From: Amia ocellicauda
Lineage: Eukaryota > Chordata > Actinopteri > Amiiformes > Amiidae
DNA: 64,000 nt
Direction of reading: 5' to 3'
Assembly: GCF_036373705.1 (NCBI RefSeq)
Contig: NC_089857.1
Coordinates: forward strand, 38,388,784 to 38,452,783
Both the position numbers and the translations under genes were made by a program. This document shows positions 21,168 through 34,700 of the stretch, piece by piece. Each line of letters begins with the position of its first letter. The first letter of the stretch is position 1. A model generated the notes under the pieces. That model ran no database searches. It had not been told where the DNA came from and worked only from the letters and a program-made list of their open reading frames with translations.

Positions 21168-24100
21168 ATGTGATGTACATGGTATTTATTTCTCCTTGTT
21201 TCTGTAATTCGGTCACCAGGCTATATCAAAGACAATTATGATTTGGGTTATCCTCGTTAACACTGGTTTTAAGAGTTTTCAATATAATGAACACTTGCAG
21301 CTTGATCTTACTTCTTTTGCAACTGTTCTGCTTCCATCAGTCTGCTGTGCTCAGACAGAAGAGTATTGTTCTGATACTGTTGTTCCTGTTTTCTCTACTA
21401 ACTTTGTATACTTAATATTTGTTATGCGATTTGCATTCAGTACCAGCAGTAAGTCAAGTTAAATACATTTTAGCCCTATGTGCTATGTAGGTTCGATCCC
21501 AGCTCATGTCATTTGGCGATTGTGACCGGGAGTGCTCAGTGGGGGTGCACAATTGGCTAGGGATGGCTCAAGTCATACTTCCTCACCCTTCCCATATGGG
21601 GGGGCGTGGTGACAAGCCGAGATCCATTAGCCTAATTAATGATTCTAAATCTTAGGAGGAGAAAACACAAAAAATAATTGTCGATTCAACATTTAATTTT
21701 ATTTTTGGTGATTCGTACCCTCAAGACGCATACAAATACATGCCATTTAATGCTCTTTAGTCTTATACATATAGATATTTTTTACATGCGTTCGAATGTT
21801 TTTGACAGCGACCTTAAGCCATACTCTTCCCCATCAGTCACATCTCCTGGTAGTTGTTCGTCATTTCCATCACTGCTCAACTGGAAGAGATACTGAAATT
21901 TGTTTTTGCTTTCCTTTCCTCCGGAGGCTCCCTAAGGCTTTTTTATTTTTTGAAGTGGTGATGGTGATATTAAATCATAGTCATATAACTGATGCATTTC
22001 AGTGACGTAAACAATCCAGTGGAATACAACAGAAGTCAAACCTGCTGTTTTAGCCACTCCCCCGCTTCCCTAGACAAATATGCAAAAAAATCATAATATC
22101 ATTTAAAAAAATCTGTTTCTTCAAATACTGCGATATTGAATATTATTGAATACCTGTGCATACCTAGGTTGAATGATATAACAGGTAGTTAGTGTGTTAT
22201 CAAAATTCTAGACTATTACTAAGTAGTGTTGTCACGATACCAGAATTGTGACTTCGATACCGATACCAAATCACAACATTCGATACCGAAACGATACTTG
22301 ATACCAAAACATTACCACAAAAGAAAACATATTAGCCAAAGGCACAGAATAACTATTGAGCATTTTTAGTTTTTTTCCAAACACTGAACAATATGCTGAT
22401 GACTGGGTAGATAAACCAAAATAACTAGCAATAAAACTACCAACACCATAATAAATAACATAATATAATATTTCTCTCACAAGCAGGTAACTTGGAGCAT
22501 CATTATTTAGGGAGTTACACATTATAATAATTGAACATGAAATACAACCTTCAACATGTCTGCATACCAGTGAAAAATAAATACTTTTTCAATGCCATGC
22601 TTCCCACACGCTGAAGCATTACTGAAAACTGTCACTCCGTCAGTCCCCTGCCCAATCCAAATGACATGTTGTAAATACTTTGTAGTGGACAGATTGTTTT
22701 GTCTTGTTGGAGTTAAATGAAGGCCTAATTTCAGAAGCTCAGTTTTTGTGTGTGTGTGTTTCGTTTTGTTTTGTGCTTTTGTTTTGCTTTGTGCAAATTG
22801 CTTCAATTACACTCCGCACCTGCAAAGGTATCCGTGTATCGTTGGTCAATTTCATGCAGATCAGATGTCCACAGTTCTGCGCAGTTCTCCACCAATGGGA
22901 TCAGAGGAAGATCTTCGCAGAACTGCAGAAATCGTGCTACATGAACGGGGCCTTTCTCTCTTGCTTGCACTTATTTTACTGGTGTGTTTAAAGCTGTGCA
23001 AGTCTGAAAAAGCCCATTTCAGCAATCTTATCTTTCGAGTAATTTAATTGTAATCAATTTTTTCCCTGCATTTTGTTTACAGTAATCATGTAAATACACA
23101 TAAGCACAGTTATTTTTTATGTTTTATGGCTGTGTTTATTGCTGTGCGGGTCTGAAGGAAAAACATATATTGATCTCTTTCTAGTAATTTTATTTTCATA
23201 AAAAAATGTTTGTCTGTATTTTTTACAGTGATCATTTAAATACATTTAAGCACAGTTATTCTATTGTAATCTACACTTATATGCTTGTACATGTTGTTCA
23301 CTGGATGTCTGCAATATTATGGCAACATAAGACACATTTGACAGACGTATCGAACGTAACAACAATTCTAGAATCAAACCGTTTTTTTTTTTTTGGTTTG
23401 GTTCAAATTTTCAAACACTAAAACTAAGTAAAGTGATGAAATTAGGGTTAGATTTTGGTCCAGGCTAGGGTCAGGATAAAAGTCCCCAGTAAACGCAGAC
23501 TTTCAATAAGGTTTGTGTTGTTTATGTTCTGAGATATCTGAATTGTGTGTAGACATTCATAGGCCTAGCTTTAAAAATTGGTGTTGGCTGCGATTAGGGT
23601 TTAGACTTTTGTTTGGCCCTAACTGGGATATGTAACCTACTGCGATAGTTCAATGGGTACTACTGAAAATCCTCTTATTTGTGCACTGAAATAAATCATT
23701 CTGTGTAAGAAGCTTAACATTTTAGTTCAGCCCATTTGGGAATGGATTCCAGTTCAACATTTGCACAACTAAGATTAGAACATTAATTGATTAAATTAAA
23801 TATATTCATCATACTGTACTGTTAGATCATTTCACATTAATCCATCATTATTTTCTCAACCTCTTGGCATTGAAAGAATTGGTTTTGAATGGGTGGAAGG
23901 AGAAATGTATGATGGACTGTTTAGCATGTCTGAGTGAGTCAATCTTTCCAGGGTATGGTAACAGTTATTTGGCTAGATATTCAAGATTAGGAATAGTTTC
24001 TGTTTTTAACAATTTCTATTTTTTAATTTCTCAGTGTAGGTCATATTCCTGGAACTTTACACATGGCTTCTATAAAATATTACTTTTACAGAGTGCTTGC

Positions 24101-27100
24101 CAAGGCAATAGATTTTGTTTGTAGCATGAGTATTTCTTTTCGAAATATCACAGTTGTCTGTCTGGATTTGATCTTGTTTTGTCTTTGTAGACTCTCATCA
24201 CCATTTCAAATTAAACTTTGGGTTTTTTATATGTAATTGTAATTTTTCTGGGTTCTCCCCCAGAAAATTAAGTATATTTAAGATTTTGATTGGTATATAC
24301 TGCTGAAGTTTAACCATTTCAGCCATAAATGTAGTTTCTTTACCACTAAAGGAAACGTGTCTCTAATTTATAGGAATTATTTCTGCAACAATGTTCCTCC
24401 CTTGCTTTGGCTAAATGACAGCTGTTCTTTCCCTGGGGATTGATTGTGTAATCTTAAATGAATATGCAGTAGTAAGCAAGTTTGGGAACAATTTGAGATA
24501 CTAGTTCAGGTAGTAAACCGTATTACTGAGCAAACTTTCTTAAATAACTTCAGACTGCACGAATAGACTCCAATGTTTAGTATTTTAGGTGCAGTCCATG
24601 GGATCTGAGTTACCCCCCTTTCTGACCTTCCTGACTATTTTGGAGTCAATACATGCTAATTGACCTAAACAAATGGAAATAAACTGCACAAACATACAAA
24701 ACACAAATAGCCAACTGGTCCCTTATTTACCTTTTAATGTTCACATATGTGTAAACATATGTAAATATCAGCTAAGGTGCCTTTCTTAAAGTCATTTTTG
24801 TATCTAAGCTATGGCATCTGTTGCCAGGTATAATATTCATAACACCTTTGTGGTATGTTGAATGAGAACATCTGTTCATTAATATTTACATTGTCAGTGG
24901 TCCAGTGGAACAGTGGGGTGGACTTGCTTCCTGACACCATCTGTATTGTTCTCATCAGTGTTGAGATTGATACCACACAAATGCTGATGATTGGACCATG
25001 TCTTGAAGGCTCCATATTTTCTTGACTAGTTATTTTTTTGTTATTTTTTAACACAATATTTAACATGTACAATAAAGGCCTGAATTTACCTTATTCTGAA
25101 ATAATGTAACCGGTTTTAATTATTCTTTATGCTCAAATTAAAGCATTATAAACTATTTAAAGAGTGTTGGTGTTATTTGACAGTTTTAATTGAAAAAGGA
25201 ACAGAAAACAGAACCTTGATGTTTTGTCAATTATTTACATGCCCAACAACACTATAATTAGATCATTTAGAGCATTTTGCTTCACACAGAATTATTTGAC
25301 TCATCTTTTGTATGCTTTCAATTAAGTGATCTCAAGTAAATGCATGAAATTCGAAACATTTGATAGAAAAAAATGTACTAAGGTGTATTACCCCATTAAA
25401 CAATGGTCTTTCGGGATAGTGATAATGAGATAATGAATTTTGCATTAAATTATCAAAACATTTTAGTTTTCTTTTGGAGAATGTTAATACATTTTCATAT
25501 GAAACATGAGTATTGTTTTTTTATTGTATTTCAGTTAGACTGTCTATGTGGAGCAATCTTTTGGACTTCCCACCTGTATGTAGATTAAGATAAAAGTGCC
25601 TAGTCTTCAGTAAATACTCAATGTTCAAAATCGATAGAGAGGCTGAGCATGAGTGATCCTTGCTTAATTAAAGTGTAATGCAACACATCTGAGACATGTT
25701 AAGGAATGACATCACTGTGGTGTGCCACATAATTTAGAATGATTGCTTGAATTAGTGTGCTTTCTAGTTACTGTCAGTGCAATATTTTCCATAAGGAGGC
25801 CAAAGACTGATATGAATGGTGAGGCTTCTGTGTTAGAATAATTCGTCTGTTGTGAGATGTTCCTTTTCTTCACGAGCTACACCCAAAGGACAACCTCGTA
25901 AATGTCAGTTCCTCTTACAGGCAGTAAATGGTAGGTTCATGATTAAACACTGGCATGGTGGTTACTAAAGAGCAGTGCATTGTATGAAGTGTGTCTCGGC
26001 TGTGGCTGGAAAATCAAGCACTGGATACGCTGGTTAACTTGTGTAATCCTTAATTATATATTTTCACTCTATAACCTAGTTTTGGGGCAAGAGACAAAAT
26101 ACAGAAGACAGAAGACGTTCTTAATGTATTTAACAGGGAGTAGGTTCACCCGAGGCATCAGTGCCTGCTGCAGTCCTCTTGATAGATGGCCGGTAGAGTA
26201 TTGTGTCATTCCTCACACAGTACGGTTTCTGGTGCCGCAAGAGAATGTAGATTCTGCTGTCTCTTTCTGGTTTGCGGTTTCATTCATCCCTAAAAGTCTT
26301 CTGTGGAGTTCAGTTCAGGATTGTGAGCAAGCCATTGCATATTTTCAGTGCTGTTCTCCTTTAGCCATGTCTATGTTGTACTTCCAGGTTTGTCACATGA
26401 TGTGTCTTACTATTGATGGGCCGTCTCTCACCATAAACAATTCCATTATTGCTGGCAGTGTGCTGTGGCTCACAATTAAAACACTAACAAATGTCTGTCC
26501 TTCACACATTACTTCTATCTATAGCTTAATTTTTGTGAAGCAGATTCTCACTTATGCGTGTTGACGTCATGCAGGCAGTATTGATAGACATACATGATTG
26601 TCCTAAAGTCTTGCTGATTAACTAAAATACATCTAGCCCGTGTCCAGTTAGACCATTCCAATGGCGCTGTAACTCCAAAACACGTGAAAACTTTCTGTAA
26701 TACCTGCGCTTCTGCAGCACTCTCTTGTTTTCCGGTTATGTATAGAGAGGAAAAAAACAAAAAGGGCAATGATAAAAATGTTGTTTAGACTACACAGCCC
26801 TGCGTTATTTATCATATCACCAAAGAGCAATGTTATGTTGGGTTATGGTCAAAATACAGTGACCTTCCTTGATCAAGTGCACCCAAAGCCCACAGATAAG
26901 AGGAGCAAAATAATAGACTACAATGGAAAGAATGTACGGTAATTATTTGTACCTTGTCAAGAGGGGGCCTCTAGACCCCTAGTGATTCAAATCTGGGAAC
27001 TCTACACACAGCTACAAACTAACCCTTGCCAACATGAGACAAATATCGCCCTGCTTCCCCGACACTGCTGAAATTGCATCAGTTTGTCATGCACAGGGCA

Positions 27101-30100
27101 TGCCAGCTCCCCACAATATCATTTGCTTGCAAATGTGGGCCCTGCCTTGCAGCCCCAAAGCGCTTTCATTGGTATCAGGCTCCTACCCTGAGATTTGTCA
27201 TTTCTTTGGCACTATCAGTGGGTAGTAATTTTAATAGGTTAGGATGTTGTTGTTGTTGTTTTTTCCTCAACCCTTAAGGAATTGGAGAGTACAGACACGG
27301 TGTGTGCAGAGGGGTGACGTCGTGAAAGCTTGGTAACTCAGTGTTTGTTATACGTTTTTTTTTGTGGGGGGGGCAGAGAATGATACTACACACAATAGGA
27401 AATTCTTTCACAGCAGGAATGCATTTCAGAGTGAGTCAAAATAAACACAATTTATAATTACTGAGGCACAATGTGCTGCTCTCTTACTATGTGCTGCTTC
27501 AGTTGTTGAGTGAATACTTTTTATGGTTTATGTAATCACTTCAGGCCACACTGTATCTTCCAATATTTCCCCAAGAATGGTGACTGAATATTTATTACTG
27601 ACTATTTAAATGTAGTTCTGTTTTTTAAATTATTAATCTAGCTCCCAGAGGCGCATTTATATAAACAATTGTCCCCCTGCTAGATTTAAAAGTAGCTACA
27701 TTTCAAACTGCTACCGAGAACTGGTGTTACACTACAACCCCAAATTAAGTGGAATTTATTTTGGTTTATTTCTTCCAGCAGTTCCTCAAAGTATGCTGAA
27801 ATTTAAGTGTAAGCTGTTAATAAATGTAAGGACAACTAAAGAAATGAACAAAAGGAATTCTTGAGATTTTATAGTTGTTTTAACTGTTATGAAAGAAGCA
27901 TTAGCTTCGGGAGGTGAACCGCGACTCTGACTATTTCCTGGGAGATTTCATTGCTGTAGCTGTTTAAGGGTGAGTCATGAACTCTGAAAAAGTTTTAGTT
28001 CAGTATAAAAATAGTCTAAGCACAGGTCGCAGTAATAAACTTTTCAGCTCTTGAGGATGAAAGAAAAGCTGTTTGTAATATAGAACCGGCACCCATTGTG
28101 ATGAGACTGTAGGCCTTTTTCACACACTAATTTGTTTGTGCTGCAAATTGCCTTAAAAATCCATTTTACTGCTGTTTCCGTGCTTGAGTCAATACACCAT
28201 CTGCTGGATGGAAAGGCCTGAAACATAGTTTTCAAATATTTTTACTCTTCTGCAGTGGGATTTGTGTTCCCTTTTTAAAATCGTGTACTATGTTGAACTC
28301 TTTTGCTGTAAATGCAAAACATTATTTCTATAAATCATAAATTAGTTTTTCTTCAGATTTATTTAATCTAGATCTCTAGGACCATCTGTACCATCACTAA
28401 AACATTTACTGATTATTATTATTATTATTATTTTTTAAATATTTTTTAACTAACATAAGTGGTTCAGAATCCTGTATGTTCTATCCATTTTAATAACGAT
28501 CACCCACAGGATGTCTTTTGATTACTTTTGTTTTATTGGAGTATTTTCTCAATGTGCATATAAAGCTTTGTATTGTAGAGTTGTGCATTATAACACACAT
28601 TGTTTGCACTGTAGGAAAAATATTTTTTATAGCAATTGATTTGTAATTGAGTGAACAAGATTAGACTTAGACGTATTATATTCCATAATATTCTTGTATA
28701 ATAATAATATCCATCTTCCATGCTGATTTTTGGAAAAGGCATCATGCCCTAGTATATGACTTAAATACAGGTTTGCATGCTACAGACTTCTTTGTAATAT
28801 CTGGCATTGAATGGAATGCAATTGTCAATTAAGATTTTTTTTTAAAGAAACTCCTCCCACAAGTTGTTGAAGTAGTTGTGCGAACATGTCTTTTTCACTG
28901 TGCATTTTGTTCTGCAGATGTTACTTCTCTACTCTTCCCCTCCTCAGATCAGCTATTTAATTGATCACTCTTACATAGCCTGTTACATAGATTTTCTGCA
29001 TTTTGCTGACACCAGTCTATTTGGCCATAGTGGTTTTATGTTTTCAGATTTTATAAGATGACTGTGTTGGTTATGTCTCAGTAATCTGTTGTGATAACTG
29101 TCAGCCTGGTGTTATTCATAGTGCGGCTGACATTTTCAAGCTAGTAAAACATTCTGAGAAGGCAAGGCCTCGTCAAAGGGTGTGAACGTCCTAGCCAGGC
29201 TGACTCTGGGAAGCAGATAGCCGTTCAGAGATAGGCACCCGCAGAGGAAACTCTTGCTTCTTGCTCTCCTTAAATCATTCATATGTTCACATAGATAAAG
29301 AAAAAAAGTGCAACAGAAAAATACAATACAAGCACAAACTGCCAGCAACAATGAAGGGGACCAAGCATATCTTTATGGATATGGCATATTTTAATGCTAG
29401 TTAAAACATAAAAATGAAAACTGATCTGTTAAAATATAATGATGAGTCTAACTATATATCCGAAGTGACAATAGGTGTAATGTGATTTGCTCATGGTGGC
29501 CATCTTGTTTTATGAATCAACTTGCCTTTAACAATCTTGATAGAGGACCAAGCCAAGGTCATGTGTGTAAAATTTCGCTTCACTCTGCCCTACAGTTTCA
29601 GAGAAGAAGATAATTTAATATTTTTGATTAATCCAATATGGCAGCCAAACCATGTGACTGATAGTTTTATAGGTCTTATCATAACTTCATGCACCAAGTT
29701 TCACATGTGTCCCGTATGTAATTTCAGAGAAGATGGTGTTTGAATATTGTCTTATAAATCCAGTATTGCCACACTGCCATATGACGTATGGCCTCTTGAG
29801 GAACAGCTTCCTACAGGTATCTACCACCATTCCAATTTTCATGAATTTCTGTTCAGAAGTTTTCATTTTATTGTCATTTGAAAAATATATGGGGAATAAT
29901 AATAATCTGACCAATTCCAATATGTGGCCCAGCCACTTCGTTGCTTGGCCCCCTAATTAGGGAATATGACAAAATACCAAAAATGAATGAATTTATATCT
30001 GCGTATTCATTATCTTGACAACGCTTTGAATTGGTTCATTCCACGGGCCGTGCCATTAACTTTGTGTGTGCTTGTATTTTACAGCCAGTATAGATGAAAG

Positions 30101-31651
30101 GTAATAAAACATGTTTTTATTTTATGATGCAAAATTGTTACTAATTTGCCAGTACTGGCTTTTGTTGGCAAGCAATTGTAACAGTATGATAACACAGTAC
30201 CTTGAACTATTAGCAGATTTCTGGGAAATGATCCATGCCTGAGTTGGGGCACTGATAGATAAGGAAGTATGGAGTGCAGTTTGTGGTAGTATTAATTTAT
30301 TTGTCTTATCATGCAGGAGATGTAACCTTCCTCTGTTTGGGGCCTGGCTGTGTTGCTCAGCATTTTGTAGTTCTCAGAGGAAAAGATGATACCTCGCCTC
30401 TGTCTATGCATTTTAACCCTAATTTCACTTCACTCCACTGAGGACAAAGCTGTTGGACTTGAGCACTCTTCTCATCGGGGTTACAATATATAATAACACA
30501 AATCAGATCCAAAATGAGATCTGATAACACACACATTTTCACAAATTGTTAAATTTCGTCTGAATATAAAAGGCCTGATTTTATCTGTGAGGGTGACTAT
30601 TATGTTTAGCTCTGCACTATTAAATGTGAAGGTCATTTTGTGCTGCTTCAAATGCATTTGATTTGTGAGTCGTGTTATCAAGTGATTGTACAACAAAAGC
30701 ATTAGAACGGATTTAAAGGGGGAAGCACATACAGATTTCTGCGATTCAATTCTGTCAGTGCTGTCAATGTTTAGAAACAAATAAGCAAATTAAGCAATTA
30801 GCCAGCATGAGACTTTATGATTAATCCAGGCACCAAAAAGTGTGATAGCGCAGTACAGTAATCCTTCGAGATATGTAAGTGTTGCATTCTTGGATTGCTC
30901 TCAAATGATAATTTTACAGAGTTACACATTTCTGATAAGACAATGTTTAAAATGTTTTAATTGTGAATACATTTTAAATAATTACATTTTAAACTCTTGG
31001 TGATTAATTTAGTATTTGGGTCTTGCATTTGTAACAATTATTGTATAATGTATTTTAACACCTCATAGCTTAACTTGTCCCAAAGTGAACAGTTTTGTGG
31101 AAATTCATAATTGAAAAAGGTCTTCTGATGGAACAAAACTAACTAGCTTATTGAAATAATTAGATGCAGATTAAATAATTTATCATTGGAAATGCAGTAA
31201 ATGAATTGCAACATATTTATGAAATAGAACTACTGTAGGTGGGTTAAAATTGCTGATTAACCACCAACACCTGCAGTCTTTCAACACTATCCATGGGTGT
31301 GTTATTTCTGATACAATACCTAATGGTAATTGAATATGAAGAAAAAGATGTTTGGTGACCTCAGTGAAAATAGGTGTGATGCACTTCAGATTTCTCTAAG
31401 AAGATCTGCCTTGTTTTCTTCCAGCAGGTGGCACTGATCTGTTTCTAAGACGAAGAACCATAGTCCCTTTCAAAAATAAACCTGTTTTTATTTTTATTTG
31501 ACAGAACACAGTGGCAGAGTAAAATACAAGAAGCTCATGGACTATGAACTTCAGACAACCAAGCATATAAGAGTAATGCTGAGAAAAGCTCAGCATTCAA
31601 ATCATTCATTTTTTATTGTTCCTTGAATATATATATAACTAGTTTTATTTG

Positions 31652-31709
<58 letters not shown>

Positions 31710-34700
31710 CAAATAAAACTATTCACATGTTTTTAATAGGGTGTACACTGGGCTCTTAGTCTTTTGATGATGTTGGGAGAATACTGTGCTATTCCTCTCA
31801 CAATGTAGGTTCAAATGTAAAAAGGTTAAAATGGAACTACGGAGGAAAGTTGTATGAGTATTTATGGGAAGGCATTTGACAGGCAACAAGACACAATTTA
31901 CCATGATCCCCAAAGTGTTTCTCTAAAGTACATACTGACAAATAATTTGAAAATTGAAAACTGAATACCCATGAGTAATTTCTTACATTTTCTGTCTAAA
32001 GAATCGGTGGGATCATTTCACAGAACCTTACCACTAATCCACTAACACTTGTGTATGTGTGTGTGTATGTTTCTGTGTGTGTATGAAAATACAATAAACC
32101 TTTTATATCAGTGGAATGCATGTATGATTCTTCTTGTTCTTCAAATTTTGAGTTTCTATTGTTTTGTTTTTTGTGGTGGAGAAAGGTTAAGCTTTCAGTC
32201 AGAATTAATTTAACTGACAAAGTGGTAAAGTTGGTTATATCAGACATCTTTGAGCACTATTCTCCTATTGCAGTGGCTTGCTGGCCTGCTTTGCCTTACT
32301 TGGTAAATGGACTGTGACATCGCAGCATTTAGTATGCAAGTGATTATGAGTGGGTAAGGTTAGTAGTTAATAGCTCTGATGTGCAGGGGAACTCTTCTCA
32401 TCTCCACCTAGACAAACCAATCAAGAGGTCGTTAAAATGATATAAATACAAGTGGCATGATATAATGAAGTTGTGTTCCTTAAAGCACTTGGGTACAGCA
32501 GAGCATAATGTCATCACCTGTCTGTTACAGCCTCCCTCAGATATAACCTTGTCTGCTCCCTTGAATAGTTTTGCTGTGATCAATAAGCAGTTTTCTGTGG
32601 CCTTTCACTGCTGTCAGTTGTCATTGAGTGATGTAAATTCATGTCAGAAACTAGCTTGACAGCTTTCCCTGCCCCCCTTTAAAAAATAAATCACTAAAAC
32701 TGATATGCATGACAACTGTGATGATATTTTAAAAGCTAGTTAAACCTTCAATTTGGGGAAAGAAAGTGTTGCCGGTCCATGAGTTCCATTCTGTGTCTTG
32801 GTGTCTTTGAAGATGTCACAGAAAAATGTAAACTTCATAGTATTATTATTTTGTTCTCTCTGGGATACGTTTAGCAAGTAATTATTAAATGCAATTGTTA
32901 TAACTGTCACATCACACTTAAATATTAAAACAAATTGGGAAGCTGTGTCTTAATTTAAAGGACTGAACATCTGGGATAAATTCAGTATTGCAACCCTATT
33001 GTGTGAAACATCCTCAGAGATGAAGAATTGAGAGTTAGTTATACATGATTCTGAAAAATGTTTCACAATTTAATTACATTCTAAGATGTCAATGAATACA
33101 ACCAAATCAAAGTAAATTGAACAATATAAATTTTAGCATTTCTTACAAAGTCAAATTCCACTTTTTTCCCCCACAGTGGGTAGCAAGATGTTTGTCAGGG
33201 TGAAATGCTCGAAGTCATGTGGTTTTGTCCACTTCAGTCTAATTTTTTATGAGATAAATTCTACATTCATATTCCAGGGATTTAAAAAGTTGTGCAACTC
33301 AAAGCACTGCAAAATGTTTTATACTGCGTTAACCACGGTTGCTTTTAGGATGGCTCCCAACCAAGGGCGGTATATCTGTATCAGTCGGACCAAAGCCAAC
33401 CTAAAAACAGGCTAAACTGTGAACTGCATTGTAAACGCAGCTGGTCTCAGGACGGTTCATGCACAACATGAGTGTCTCTAAGCAACAACGCCATGAATCG
33501 GTTGTCACTTTAGGCAACTCCTCCAAGCACAAGAAACACAAGAAATTGACAAATTTTGTTTTGTTTCTACATATAATTTGTGTAAATAAGAAACTGTCTA
33601 ACAAAAATGTGTGTTATGTATCTTGTGTCTAACCACCTTTAAAATCATATAAAAAACAACAGCTTTGTAACGATGCCTTCAAATTAATTTGATAATTTAT
33701 GTCATGTATTTGACAATTTACAGTTATTTAATTATACTTTATGCATTTATTTTATGTATTTGTTTCAAAGGACGTCAATCCTCTGCCAGACTGCAATTAA
33801 ATTACTAAATAATGTTATGAATATGTAAATTCTGTTTCAAACTCTTAGTGTAAGCAGGTGTATTTAAATTATTTCCAAACATGGGAGGTGTGTTTCTGTA
33901 TTTGTGTGCAGACGCTTCATTCATGCCGTGCATTGATTCTACTGATAATTTTTAATGTGTACATAATGCACTGTTGTCTTATACATGACGTTTTGAAAGT
34001 AAAGTTTAAGCCACTCATACATAAAGCAAGCAAGGATATTCCCCTATCCAGATTACCATTGTCTGCTAATGGCCCCTGGGGGACCAGTACTGTCAGGCTC
34101 CGAGCACATTTGCCTTTATGTAATTCCATTCTTGCCACCTCTCATGGGCTACAGCTGTTCTTAAGTATACCATTGCTACTTTAACACTAGGTTTGCATTG
34201 AAAAGTGCATTAAAATGAAAAATTACACTGTGTTTTACTGACTTTAAATAAAGAGGCTGGTGGCCATTGAGATTGTAGGGCATTTAAGCCTTAGATTTGA
34301 TTTGCATCTGGAGGTTGCAGTTTCTCTGATTAATATTATGTTGCATCACTCTTAAAGCTGAGCGATGTGATTGTGTGTATGTGTATAAAAGTCTGATAAT
34401 GCAATAATCCCTCATTTGCTACAACAGCAAAGATGCTGATACGAAGATTTCAAAGTGGCTGGTGTAATTCCGTTTTGTGTTTGTGTATGCTGAATAGTTG
34501 TATACATATTAATTTGGCAAGGAATATGTATCATTATCCGTTTGATTAATGCCATAGACAAATATTGTAGCATACAAGAAAATCGCAAGAGAATTGTAAA
34601 GTGGTGTGAAAAGCTGGAGTGATGAAGAACAGAGAATAACCCCAGAAGACATTATTTCCTGAGCGCTAAATGTATCAGGATTGTTTCATTCTTTCTTTTA

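Noticed and set aside
21485..21505. tRNA gene suggested by GGTTCGATCCC
   Set aside because: Only the B box is present; there is no cloverleaf or A box, and the following sequence is a SINE body.
25980..26564. 194-aa open frame in SNX24 intron 1
   Set aside because: No domain, no family similarity, no splice context, and composition like the surrounding intron; a chance open stretch.
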